Of a stretch of 64,000 nucleotides of DNA, positions 8,894-16,596 are shown piece after piece. Numbering within the stretch: position 1 is the first letter of the stretch; every line of letters starts with the position of its first letter. Source of the DNA: an uncultured Phycisphaerales bacterium. GTDB lineage: Bacteria > Planctomycetota > Phycisphaerae > Phycisphaerales > UBA1924. The position numbers and the translations under genes were made by a program. The DNA lies in NCBI GenBank assembly GCA_903929885.1, contig CAIYWI010000027.1:1-64000 (forward strand). The letters run 5' to 3'. Below the pieces are notes generated by a model. It ran no database searches, was not told where the DNA came from, and was given only the letters and a program-made list of their open reading frames with translations.

Positions 8894-10342
8894 ATGCATG
8901 AACTGGCCCACTACGAACTGCTGATGACGCTGCTGAGCGTGGCGAACGTGCTCTTCGCGTGCGCCTTTGGCGCGTGCATCGGCTCCTTGGTGAACGTGCT
9001 GGTCTACCGGATCCCGCTGGGGCTGGATGTCGTGAGCCCGCCGTCGCGATGCCCCAACTGCGAGACGCGTCTGACGTGGCGGGAGAACATTCCGATCTTC
9101 GGGTGGCTCTCGCTGGGAGGCAAGTGTCGGTTCTGCCGCTCGCCGATCTCGGCCGAGTACCCCATCGTGGAGACGGTGGTGGCGTTGGCGTTCGGCCTGA
9201 TCTACCTGAAGTTGTATTCCCAAGGACCGTTCCTCGGGATCCCGTTCCATGAGTTGACGCCGGCATGGGGCAAGGGCACCTTCGCCACGACGTGGCCGAT
9301 GATGGTGACGGTCATGGTGCTGGTGAGTTGCCTCACGGCGGTGACGCTCATCGACGCCCGCACGTACTTCATTCCACTGGTGCTCACGTGGATTCCGGCG
9401 GGCGCGGCGGTGCTTCTGGCCGGCATTCAGTTCGCCCTGGTGACCATGGCGCCCGAGCACGAGCGACCTCGGTTCGCGACGTCGTGGGATTGGAGCATCG
9501 CCACGCCCGGCGAGAGCGGCTGGATGGCCGCCGGCACGGTGGCGGGCGCCGGACTCGGATTGCTGATCTCCAACCTCCTGCTGGCGTTCGGCGTGATTCG
9601 CCGCAGCTACCACGACTACGACGCGTGGCTGGAGACCCGGCAGCAGGAGTTGGGAATCCCGCAATCTCCCAACGACCCCGGGCTGTGGCTCGAATACCCC
9701 CACGCCCGACGCGAGGCCCTCCGCGAGGTGCTCTTCCTCGCCCCGGCGGTGATCCTCGGCGTGCTGGGCGCTCGCCTGGGCTTGGCACAGGCCGGGACGT
9801 GGCAGCACATCATCGGCATCGAGGTGATGACGGGGTTCCAGATCGATGAGTGGCACTCGAGCAATCAACTCCCGCACTGGGCCAGCGTGGCCAGCGGCGT
9901 GCTGATGGGCTATCTGGTCGGAGGCGGCGCGGTGTGGCTGTTCCGCATCCTGGGCACGCTCGTCAAGGGCCAGGACGCGATGGGCATGGGCGACGTGCAC
10001 CTGATGGCGGCGGTTGGTGCGTGCCTTGGTTGGCCCACGGCGCTCATGGGCTTCTTCGCCGCCGCGTTCGTGGGGCTGGTGTGGAACTTCCGGGGCATGT
10101 TCAAGGTCTGGCGCCTGGGCTCGTTGGCCCGACGCGTCTCGACCCACCGCCACCAACTGCAGGTATTGTTGAAAGGCTGTCGCTTCGGCCGGGCGCTTCG
10201 GATGTTGTCGGGAACACCCCAGCAGATGCCGTTCGGGCCCTACCTGGCGGTGGGCACGCTGGCGGTCTGGTACTTCCAGCCCTTCATGGAGCGGCTGCTG
10301 GGGCCGATCTTCCGGCACGGGATGCGATTCACGTTGCCGTGA
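8894..10342 (+). CDS. Prepilin peptidase / N-methyltransferase (A24 family) with long insertion
   Basis: Inner-membrane aspartyl protease that cleaves prepilin leader peptides and N-methylates the new end; it probably serves the pilin-like proteins at 35-47 kb. It has the N-terminal zinc-type four-Cys motif (C53-x2-C56 ... C78-x2-C81), the first catalytic Asp at D154 in TLIDARTYFIP, and the second in GMGDVHLMAAVG (Asp about 366). Length is 482 residues, against roughly 250-290 for typical family members. Most of the excess is about 200 residues between the two Asp motifs, with membrane segments and a charged loop (RRSYHDYDAWLETRQQEL). A further ~90 residues follow the GxGD motif, including a soluble stretch and a final hydrophobic segment. 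The ATG at 8894 gives a short N-terminus before the first membrane helix. Confidence 0.88.
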   Translation: MHELAHYELLMTLLSVANVLFACAFGACIGSLVNVLVYRIPLGLDVVSPPSRCPNCETRLTWRENIPIFGWLSLGGKCRFCRSPISAEYPIVETVVALAFGLIYLKLYSQGPFLGIPFHELTPAWGKGTFATTWPMMVTVMVLVSCLTAVTLIDARTYFIPLVLTWIPAGAAVLLAGIQFALVTMAPEHERPRFATSWDWSIATPGESGWMAAGTVAGAGLGLLISNLLLAFGVIRRSYHDYDAWLETRQQELGIPQSPNDPGLWLEYPHARREALREVLFLAPAVILGVLGARLGLAQAGTWQHIIGIEVMTGFQIDEWHSSNQLPHWASVASGVLMGYLVGGGAVWLFRILGTLVKGQDAMGMGDVHLMAAVGACLGWPTALMGFFAAAFVGLVWNFRGMFKVWRLGSLARRVSTHRHQLQVLLKGCRFGRALRMLSGTPQQMPFGPYLAVGTLAVWYFQPFMERLLGPIFRHGMRFTLP

Positions 10343-10430
10343 CGGCCGTCCCCGGTCCGGCGCCTGGTTCCGCCCCATGGTCGGGACCTGATCGCACGCG
10401 CAAAAAAGTGCGCGGATTTGCCAAGAGGCG

Positions 10431-10459
10431 TTCACAAACCCTTGCTGCATCGGTACGAT
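10431..10459 (+). promoter_or_regulatory. Candidate sigma-70 promoter for the OmpA-type lipoprotein
   Basis: TTCACA (10431-10436, five of six matches to the -35 consensus) is separated by exactly 17 bases from TACGAT (10454-10459, four of six matches to -10). The predicted start would give a leader of about 120 bases before the lipoprotein ATG. This is a by-eye consensus match in the only sizeable gap in this region; no transcript data support it. Confidence 0.4.
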
Positions 10460-10586
10460 TCGCCCGCTCGGAGGAAATGAAATTCCGACGAGGCTCGAAG
10501 CGTCGAGCGTTGGCCTGCGGTGTCGTGACATCGCCGGCAGACTCCGTTCAAGGTCCTTTCAGCGGCACTTCATCAAGGGGCAGTTC

Positions 10587-11261
10587 ATGGCAAGGTCGAC
10601 CGTCATCCGTCAGATCGGCATCGGATTCATCGCATTGGTTTCGGCCACCATGGTCATGGGCGGCTTGGGCGGCTGCAACTCGCAGAAGAAGCAGACGGAG
10701 GCCGCGCTGGCCGAGGTCGCCGACCTTCGCGAGAAGGTGGCCACGCTCGATCAGGCCAACCGCGACAAGGACGGCAAGATCGCCGAACTGCAGACCGCGC
10801 TGAGCACGTGCCAAACGCAACTGGCGGCCAAGCCGGCCGAGCCGGTGTCGGCGATCGCGGACGGCAGCGGCGGGAACGCCGGCAGCCGCGACTTCTCGCA
10901 AGACAGCGACGGCAACATGCGGGCTCGCCTTTCGGGCGACATCCTGTTCGATCCCGGCCAGGCCACTCTCAAGACCAGCGCCAAGAAGACGCTCGATCGC
11001 ATCGCGGGCGAGATCAAGTCCAAGTACCGTTCCAGCGAGATCCGCGTGGAGGGTCACACCGACACCGACCCCATCCGCAAGGCCAAGGGCCGGTTCGCGA
11101 CCAACGAGGCCCTGAGCGAGGCCCGCGCCGACGCCGTTCGCAAGTACCTGATCAGCAAGGGCGTCTCCTCCAGCCGCGTCGATGCCGTGGGCTACGGCTC
11201 CACGCAGCCCAAGAGCAGCAAGGCCGCCAGCCGCCGCGTGGAGATCGTCATCCTCAAGTGA
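10587..11261 (+). CDS. OmpA-domain outer-membrane lipoprotein (Pal-like)
   Basis: Probable lipoprotein that holds the outer membrane to peptidoglycan. The 224-residue protein begins with a signal peptide ending in the lipobox GLGGC (lipidated C30). A coiled-coil segment follows (about 35-75, heptad-like KQTEAALAEVADLREKVATL). The OmpA/MotB-type peptidoglycan-binding domain (about 105-224) has ILFDPGQATLKTSA, VEGHTDTDPI, NEALSEARADAVRKYL and GYGSTQPKSS...RRVEI. A good Shine-Dalgarno (AAGGGG) sits six bases before the ATG. No tolA or tolB is adjacent. The coiled coil makes it longer than classical Pal. A strong intrinsic terminator follows, so it is probably transcribed alone. Confidence 0.9.
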   Translation: MARSTVIRQIGIGFIALVSATMVMGGLGGCNSQKKQTEAALAEVADLREKVATLDQANRDKDGKIAELQTALSTCQTQLAAKPAEPVSAIADGSGGNAGSRDFSQDSDGNMRARLSGDILFDPGQATLKTSAKKTLDRIAGEIKSKYRSSEIRVEGHTDTDPIRKAKGRFATNEALSEARADAVRKYLISKGVSSSRVDAVGYGSTQPKSSKAASRRVEIVILK

Positions 11262-11294
11262 CGGCCGCCCGAGGCGGATCACCCGAACCCATCG

Positions 11295-11330
11295 AACACG
11301 CGTCGCCCCGGCGACGCGTGTTTTCTTTTC
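11295..11330 (+). terminator. Intrinsic terminator after the OmpA-type lipoprotein
   Basis: A perfect 12-bp stem (AACACGCGTCGC, 11295-11306, paired with 11311-11322) with a 4-base CCCG loop is followed by TTTCTTTTC. It is the clearest Rho-independent terminator in the window, and it separates this gene from the convergent ABC-transporter operon. Confidence 0.85.
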
Positions 11331-11366
11331 GACCGCTCGACGCGGCCCACGTCGCGGCGGGCGGGA

Positions 11367-12392
11367 TCAGGGGCGAGGCTCGGCCGAGGCGATGCGAGGT
11401 CGCCACAGCCGGGCGATGGCGCCGTGTCGCGGCGCCGCGACGCAGGCCGCCACGAACATCGCGAGCGACACGCTGGCGATCATGCCCGCGACGCTGGTGT
11501 TCCACCGCACGGCGAGCGCGTGACCGATGCACGCGCTCGCGGCGGCGATGGCACCCGCCCACCAGAGCATGCGGTCGAGCCGATCGGTCAGCAGATGCGC
11601 CGTGGCTCCCGGCGTCACCAGCATCGCGACGACGAGGATGGAGCCCACCGCCTCGAAGCTCACGACGCTGGTGGCGGCCACCACCGTCATGAGTCCGTGG
11701 TGCACGAGGGTGGCGCTGATGCCCATGCTCGTGGCCATCGCGGCGTCAAAGCTCACGATGCGGAGTTCCTTCCAGAAGAGTCCGGTCAGGCCCAGCACGA
11801 CCGTCAGCAGCACGGACAGCTCGATGAACGCCTTGGGCATCGCGATCCCGGCCAGCGTGCGGGTGTCGAAGGCCACGAACTCGATGAGTCCGTAGAGCAC
11901 GCAGCCCGGATCGAGATCGACCTGTCGCGCCGCGAGCGTGATGAGCACCACGCCCGAGGCGAAGAGGGTGGTGAACACGACGCCCATCGCCGCGTCCTCG
12001 GGCACCCGCCCCCACCGGTTGAGCGCGGTCGAGAGCAACGCGGTGAGCACGCCCACCCCCGACGCGCCGAGCAGCATGGGCAGCGGCTCTCGCGATCCGG
12101 TGACGAAGAAGGCCAGCGCCAGCCCCGGCAGGATCGCGTGGCTGATGGCGTCGCCCAACAGCGACATCCGCCGGAGCACCAGGAAACAGCCGGGCACGGC
12201 GCAGCAGACGCAGCAGACCACCGCCGTGGCGAGCGTCCACCAGTCGTCACTGGTATACGGGACGGCTCGCGTCGCCCCGTCGCCCGCAAGCGCCGTCGAC
12301 ACGCCCGCCGTCAGGACGACCATGGTGGCCGCCGCGACCGTGGACCGACCCCGTCGCGAGACGCCCGGGCGATAGTTGCCTCGGAGGTTCAT
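11367..12392 (-). CDS. Metal ABC transporter permease (ZnuB/MntB/TroD family)
   Basis: Membrane subunit of a Mn/Zn/Fe-type ABC importer. The 341-residue protein has about eight hydrophobic segments and family landmarks: FLVLRRMSLLGDAISHAILPG (the cytoplasmic loop contacting the ATPase), PEDAAMGVVFTTLFASG and AVGSILVVAMLVTPGATA. Unlike the partner permease it ends soon after the last membrane helix and has no regulator domain. Its ATG overlaps the stop of the upstream permease by four bases (ATGA). It is the last gene of the operon. Metal specificity is not decidable from the permease. Confidence 0.9.
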   Translation of the reverse strand: MNLRGNYRPGVSRRGRSTVAAATMVVLTAGVSTALAGDGATRAVPYTSDDWWTLATAVVCCVCCAVPGCFLVLRRMSLLGDAISHAILPGLALAFFVTGSREPLPMLLGASGVGVLTALLSTALNRWGRVPEDAAMGVVFTTLFASGVVLITLAARQVDLDPGCVLYGLIEFVAFDTRTLAGIAMPKAFIELSVLLTVVLGLTGLFWKELRIVSFDAAMATSMGISATLVHHGLMTVVAATSVVSFEAVGSILVVAMLVTPGATAHLLTDRLDRMLWWAGAIAAASACIGHALAVRWNTSVAGMIASVSLAMFVAACVAAPRHGAIARLWRPRIASAEPRP

Positions 12393-13756
12393 GGCGTCGG
12401 CCCTCTCGCAGGTTCGGCGGCCCGGCCTTCGCCGGGCCCGATGGGGTGAGGGGAGGCGGGCACGGCGGGCATGACGACCAGCGAGGCGGGAAGCCGTCCC
12501 TGGGACGCCAGCCGGGCCTCGAGTTGGGCGATGACGCCCGCGGGGAGGACGTGCTCGATTTCGTCGGCGTCGCGATCGACGTGGTCCGACGCGATGTCGG
12601 CCTGCTCGATGAGAAAGAGCTCCCACAGGCGGTGGGCTCGAACGATGCGGGCCGCCTCGTGACGACCCTCGCGAGTGAGCACGAACCCGCCTGCGGTCTC
12701 GGCGATCAGCCCTTCTCGCATCGCGCGTCGCAGCGTCCGTCGGGCGACGTCGCGTCCCAGCGTCTCGGCACGCCAGCTCGCGTCCATGTCGCCCATGCGT
12801 TCCGTCGCCTCATAGGCGTCGCGCAGGACGTGGTGCAAGGCGATGCGTCGTCGCAGCGATCGTCGCCGCCACAGGTCGGCGAGGAGCCCCCGACGCGGAG
12901 CGGCCAGCATCGAGAAGAGGAAGATGGACGAGGCCACGAGGACGATGACCGGCCCCGTCGGCCACCCTCGCGACGCCGCCCCCTCGGGCACGGGCAGCGT
13001 GTCGCTCAGGACCGTGCCGGCAAGGCCGCTCAGGCCGCCGAAGAGGGCCGCCAGAAGCAACACCGACGAGAGGCGATCGGTCCAGAACCTCGCGGCGATG
13101 CCCGGGATCACCAACATCGCGACCATCAGCACCGCGCCCACGGCGGGCAGTCCGGCCACGGTGCAGACGCAGATGAGCGTCATGAGCAGCAGGTCGAGCA
13201 GGAAGGTGGGCCATCCCAGGCCGTCGGCAAAGGCGCGATCGAAGCACAGGAGCTTGAACTCCTTGTACAGCAGCGCGGGCACGCCGACGACGACCGCCGC
13301 CGCGATCGCGATGAGTCTTGCATCGTCGCTCACCATGCTCGCGGCCTTGCCGAAGATGAACCCGTCGAGCCCGGCGCGATTGCCTCCGGGCGTGTTCTGC
13401 ACGATGCGACTGAGCACGATGCCGACGCCGAAGAACCCGCCGATGGCGATGGCGATCGCCGCATCCTCCTTCACGCGGGTGAAGGCCCGGACCGCGGCGA
13501 TGAACATCGCGGCGAACATGCCGCAGACCAGTGCGCCCGCGAGCAGGCCGATGAAGTGACGGTCGCCCAGCAGCAGGTACGCGATGCACACGCCGGGCAG
13601 GGCGGCGTGCGCCGCGGCGTCGCCGACGAGACTCCGCTTGCGGAGCACGGCAAACGCCCCCACCACCGCGGCCGCGACGCCAAGCAGCGTGGCGCCCGCC
13701 AGCACCGTGCGGGTGTTCGCGTCCTGCAGGAAGATGATGCGCATCGTCTCAGACAT
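12389..13756 (-). CDS. Metal ABC transporter permease fused to a DtxR/MntR-type C-terminal domain
   Basis: The first ~300 of 455 residues form a ZnuB/TroC-type permease (LRKRSLVGDAAAHAALPG, VKEDAAIAIAIGGFFGVGIV, AVGAVLMVAMLVIPGIAARF). Past the last membrane helix, the remaining ~150 residues form a winged-helix region (RDVARRTLRRAMREGLIAE ... FVLTREGRHEAARIV) followed by a DtxR-type dimerisation/metal segment: RAHRLWELFLIEQ and DRDADEIEHVL, keeping the His and the E..EH residues that ligate metal in MntR/DtxR. This architecture is known from chlamydial YtgCR, where proteolysis releases the repressor half. Whether cleavage occurs here is unknown. The start at 13756 has GCAGG at good spacing; an in-frame ATG at 13768 is an alternative. 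Confidence 0.88.
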   Translation of the reverse strand: MSETMRIIFLQDANTRTVLAGATLLGVAAAVVGAFAVLRKRSLVGDAAAHAALPGVCIAYLLLGDRHFIGLLAGALVCGMFAAMFIAAVRAFTRVKEDAAIAIAIGGFFGVGIVLSRIVQNTPGGNRAGLDGFIFGKAASMVSDDARLIAIAAAVVVGVPALLYKEFKLLCFDRAFADGLGWPTFLLDLLLMTLICVCTVAGLPAVGAVLMVAMLVIPGIAARFWTDRLSSVLLLAALFGGLSGLAGTVLSDTLPVPEGAASRGWPTGPVIVLVASSIFLFSMLAAPRRGLLADLWRRRSLRRRIALHHVLRDAYEATERMGDMDASWRAETLGRDVARRTLRRAMREGLIAETAGGFVLTREGRHEAARIVRAHRLWELFLIEQADIASDHVDRDADEIEHVLPAGVIAQLEARLASQGRLPASLVVMPAVPASPHPIGPGEGRAAEPARGPTP

Positions 13757-13834
13757 GCCAACCTGCATTCATCGCGGCGCCGCCTCGCCCCTCGAGTCGC
13801 CGACGAGCCGACCCCGTCCGAGGCGGCGGGCTTC

Positions 13835-14623
13835 TCACGGCGACCCCGCCCGCCGCACGGCGTCGGCCGCCTCGTCGAGGATGGTGAGGCGTCCGCCATA
13901 CGTGCGCTGGAGATTCTCCCGCGTGAAGACGCTTTCGACGCTTCCGGCGGCGACCAGTCGCATGTTGAGAAGCACCACGTGATCGAAGTACTCCTGCACC
14001 GTCTGCAGATCGTGGTGCACGGCCACCACCGTCCGGCCCTGCGCGCGAAGCTCCCGCATGACCTCCACGATGGCCTTCTCGGTGGCGGCGTCGACGCCCG
14101 CGAATGGCTCGTCCATGAAGTAGAGCATCGCCTCTTGCGCCAGCGCGCGGGCGAGGAAGATGCGCTGCTGCTGCCCGCCCGAGAGTTGGCTGATCTGCCG
14201 ATGGGCGAAGTCCTGCATGCCCACCTTGCGAAGGCAGGCCAACGCCGCCTCGCGGTCCGCGGGGCCCGGGCGGCGCAGCCAGCCCAGCCTGCCGTACCGG
14301 CCCATCAGCACCACGTCGAGCGCGTCGACCGGGAAGTCCCAATCGACGGTCTCCCGCTGCGGGACGTACCCGACGAGTCTCCGCGCCTTCTTGAGCGGCT
14401 CGCCGAAGATCCGCACGTGTCCGCTCGCCAGCGGAACCAGCCCCAACGCCGCCTTGAGCAGCGTGCTCTTGCCCGCACCGTTGGGCCCGATCACCGCGAC
14501 GAGCTTGCCCGAAGGGAGCGACACGTCGACATCCCACAGCACCGGCTTTCGGTGATACGCCACCGTCAGGTCGTGCACCTCCACGGAGGGAGTCTCGTCG
14601 CGATGCGGCGCGTGCGTCGCCAT
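13835..14623 (-). CDS. Metal ABC transporter ATP-binding protein (ZnuC/MntB-type)
   Basis: Cytoplasmic ATPase of the importer. The 262-residue protein has Walker [10 protein letters not shown], the Q-loop region [15 protein letters not shown] (the PQR..DWDFP form is common in Mn/Fe-type members), signature LSGGQQQR, Walker B MLYFMDEP and H-loop AVHHD. Its ATG shares one base with the stop of the substrate-binding protein gene (TGATG), so the two are translationally coupled. The first permease begins 78 bases downstream. The C-terminus ends shortly after [11 protein letters not shown], normal for the family. Confidence 0.93.
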   Translation of the reverse strand: MATHAPHRDETPSVEVHDLTVAYHRKPVLWDVDVSLPSGKLVAVIGPNGAGKSTLLKAALGLVPLASGHVRIFGEPLKKARRLVGYVPQRETVDWDFPVDALDVVLMGRYGRLGWLRRPGPADREAALACLRKVGMQDFAHRQISQLSGGQQQRIFLARALAQEAMLYFMDEPFAGVDAATEKAIVEVMRELRAQGRTVVAVHHDLQTVQEYFDHVVLLNMRLVAAGSVESVFTRENLQRTYGGRLTILDEAADAVRRAGSP

Positions 14624-15699
14624 CACCGGTCTCCTCGCGACGCGAACCGTCGCATGTACGCCTCGATCGCGGCGGGCCTGCGATCGGGGACGACGCCCCC
14701 CAGCGCACGAGCGACCGCCTCGACGTTGTGAAGCATCATGCCGACATAGGTGCCCTGAGCCGTTCCCGGCGGGCCCATGGCGTCGCCGAACAACTCGCCC
14801 CCGACGACGAGGGCATGCCCGCGGGCCCTGCACCCCTCGACCAGCGCGTCGACCGTCTTGCGGGGCACGCTGCTCTCGACGAAGACCGCGGGCACCCGCC
14901 GCGACACGAGCGTGTCGACCAGCGTGTTGATGTCCTGCAGGCTCGCCTCGCTGTCGGTGGAGAGGCCTTGGATGCCCATCACCTCGAGCCCGTAGGTCGC
15001 CCCGAAGTAGCCGAAGGCGTCGTGAGCCGTCACCATCAGGCGGTTCGCGGGCGGAACGGAGGCCAGCACGCCCGCGGCGTACGAGTGCACCTCGTCGAGC
15101 AGCGTCTGGTACGCGAGGGCGTTGGCCGCGAAACGCTCGCCGCCGCCGGGGTCGCCGGCGATCATCGCGTCGCGGATCCGCGCGGCCACGATGCGCCACA
15201 GCGAGACGTCGAACCACGCGTGCGGGTCGACCTGGCTCGAGTCGTCGCCGAGGCGTCGGAGGCGAATCTCCGGGATGTCCTCGGTGACCCGCACGACCTT
15301 GGTCCTCGACGACATCCGTTCGATCACCTCGGCCAGCCTGCCCTCGAGGTGCAGGCCGTTGTAGAGGATCAGGTCGGCCTGCGCCAGCAGTCGCACGTCG
15401 CCGGGAGAGGCCTTGTACAAGTGGGGATCGACGCCCTCGCCCATGAGCGTGGTGACCGCCGCACGGTCGCCGGCCACCTCGCGGGCCACGTCGCCGATCA
15501 TCGCGACGGTCGCGACCACGCGCAGGGAGGAGGTCGTCCCGGGCGTCGACCCGTCCGGTTCGCGGGAACACCCCACCGCCGCGAGCGCCGCCGCCGCCCC
15601 GGCGAAGGCGGCGACCCGCAGCCATCCGCGGCGAGCGCAGGCCGCGTCCGACACCCTCCAGCCCGTCCACGATCGAATCATGCGAAACACGGCCGACAC
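14623..15699 (-). CDS. Metal ABC transporter substrate-binding lipoprotein (TroA/MntC/ZnuA family)
   Basis: Captures the metal outside the inner membrane and delivers it to the two permeases. The 358-residue protein has a long N-terminal signal ending in the lipobox LAAVGC (C44). Expected metal ligands are visible: His in DPHLYKAS, His in DPHAWFD, a third in TAHDAFGYF, and Asp in [10 protein letters not shown], a motif shared by the Mn/Fe-type TroA proteins. There is no His-rich loop of the kind typical of zinc-specific ZnuA, so manganese or iron is more likely; this is inference. An internal Met at 15681 is an alternative start. It is the first gene of the importer operon; a palindromic operator candidate lies 43 bases upstream of its start. 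Confidence 0.9.
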   Translation of the reverse strand: MSAVFRMIRSWTGWRVSDAACARRGWLRVAAFAGAAAALAAVGCSREPDGSTPGTTSSLRVVATVAMIGDVAREVAGDRAAVTTLMGEGVDPHLYKASPGDVRLLAQADLILYNGLHLEGRLAEVIERMSSRTKVVRVTEDIPEIRLRRLGDDSSQVDPHAWFDVSLWRIVAARIRDAMIAGDPGGGERFAANALAYQTLLDEVHSYAAGVLASVPPANRLMVTAHDAFGYFGATYGLEVMGIQGLSTDSEASLQDINTLVDTLVSRRVPAVFVESSVPRKTVDALVEGCRARGHALVVGGELFGDAMGPPGTAQGTYVGMMLHNVEAVARALGGVVPDRRPAAIEAYMRRFASRGDR

Positions 15700-15741
15700 C
15701 CTTTCAGGTCCACGCAGGTCGCTGCTGGCCCACCATCGGAC

Positions 15742-15755
15742 TTTGACTCGTCAAA
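15742..15755 (-). promoter_or_regulatory. Candidate DtxR/MntR-type operator of the metal importer operon
   Basis: A perfect palindrome, TTTGACTCGTCAAA, lies between the regulator stop and the importer's first gene. Its TTTG-N6-CAAA skeleton, followed by CTT, recurs at 16503-16519 upstream of the regulator. Both belong to genes that a DtxR-family repressor would be expected to control. Confidence 0.6.
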
Positions 15756-15757
15756 CT

Positions 15758-16474
15758 TTAGGCGTCGTCGGCTCGAGGCGACCGGATTCGTCGCGTCGAG
15801 CGAGGCGGATCGGTCGCGGGGTGCGCGAGCACCCGCATGGCCGCACGGTGCGAGAGGGCGAGGGGTTGATGGCCGGGGACGGCCACGGTGACGCTTTCGG
15901 CCTCGGGAGTCTGCTCGAGGATGCTGCAGGTGGCGCCGGGCTTGAGCCCGTGTCGGGCGGCGAGGCCGAGGAAGGAGGGATCTCGCCCGTCCACTCTCGC
16001 CACCGTCGCCGTCGCGCCCTTGGGCAGCGCGTGCACCGGAATCGCCGCGACCTCGCTCAATCGTCCCTTGGCATCCGGGATCGGCGCCCCGTGGGGATCG
16101 ATGGTGGGATGGCCGAGGAAGGCGTCGAGTCGCTCGATGAGCTTGGCGCTCAGGGCGTGCTCGAGCCGCTCGGCCTCGTCGTGCACCTCGGACCAGTCGA
16201 ACTTCAGGATGTCGACGAGAAAGACCTCGACGAGGCGGTGGCGCCGAATGACGTCGAGCGCGAGCCGCGACCCCTTGGGCGTCAGCCGCATCCCGCCGTA
16301 GCGTTCGGCCTTCACCAGGCCGGCGTCCCTGAGCTTGTGCGTCATGGCGGTGACGGTGCCGCTGGTGACGCCCATCGCGACGGCCACCCTGGTCACGGCC
16401 GCGTCCCCCGTCGGGCTCTCCCGCTGCAGCGCGTAGATCGCCTTGATGTAATCCTCGACGGTGGCGCTGATCAT
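15758..16474 (-). CDS. DtxR/MntR-family metal-dependent transcriptional regulator
   Basis: Probable Mn(II)- or Fe(II)-activated repressor of the importer operon that follows on the same strand. The 238-residue protein has an N-terminal winged helix (1-70: VEDYIKAIYAL, VAVAMGVTSGTVTAMTHKL, LTPKGSRLA), the dimerisation/metal domain (RRHRLVEVFLVDIL, EVHDEAERLEHALS with E..EH), and a C-terminal SH3/FeoA-like domain (about 150-220). D8 lines up with Asp8 of MntR, but the residue at the Glu11 position is Lys by my alignment. The ATG at 16474 begins the family sequence; frame-open sequence further upstream is not protein-like. Palindromic sites lie upstream of it and just past its stop, which suggests autoregulation. 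Confidence 0.9.
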   Translation of the reverse strand: MISATVEDYIKAIYALQRESPTGDAAVTRVAVAMGVTSGTVTAMTHKLRDAGLVKAERYGGMRLTPKGSRLALDVIRRHRLVEVFLVDILKFDWSEVHDEAERLEHALSAKLIERLDAFLGHPTIDPHGAPIPDAKGRLSEVAAIPVHALPKGATATVARVDGRDPSFLGLAARHGLKPGATCSILEQTPEAESVTVAVPGHQPLALSHRAAMRVLAHPATDPPRSTRRIRSPRADDA

Positions 16475-16502
16475 GCTCCGATCGTATCGCCACGAACGCC
16501 TG

Positions 16503-16516
16503 TTTGCGCCGTCAAA
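16503..16516 (-). promoter_or_regulatory. Second candidate DtxR/MntR operator, upstream of the regulator gene
   Basis: TTTG-CGCCGT-CAAA sits 28 bases upstream of the regulator's ATG. It shares TTTG-N6-CAAACTT and the run CGTCAAACTT with the importer-side palindrome. Together they suggest that the regulator controls itself and the importer. Confidence 0.55.
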
Positions 16517-16596
16517 CTTCGCGCGTGGATCGCAGCGGGCCGGCCTGGTCTCCCCGGTCCGGGCGACATCGGCGGCGGCGGGCCATCGACACGGGG

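Noticed and set aside
10477-10803. Small gene starting ATGAAATTCCG in the leader of the OmpA-type lipoprotein
   Set aside because: The purine-rich stretch abuts the ATG with no spacing, and the frame runs through the lipoprotein gene as a shadow.
12446-14731. 761-codon plus-strand open frame across the metal ABC operon
   Set aside because: It is antisense to a permease and an ATPase with complete motifs; the translation is a His/Arg/Gly-rich shadow.
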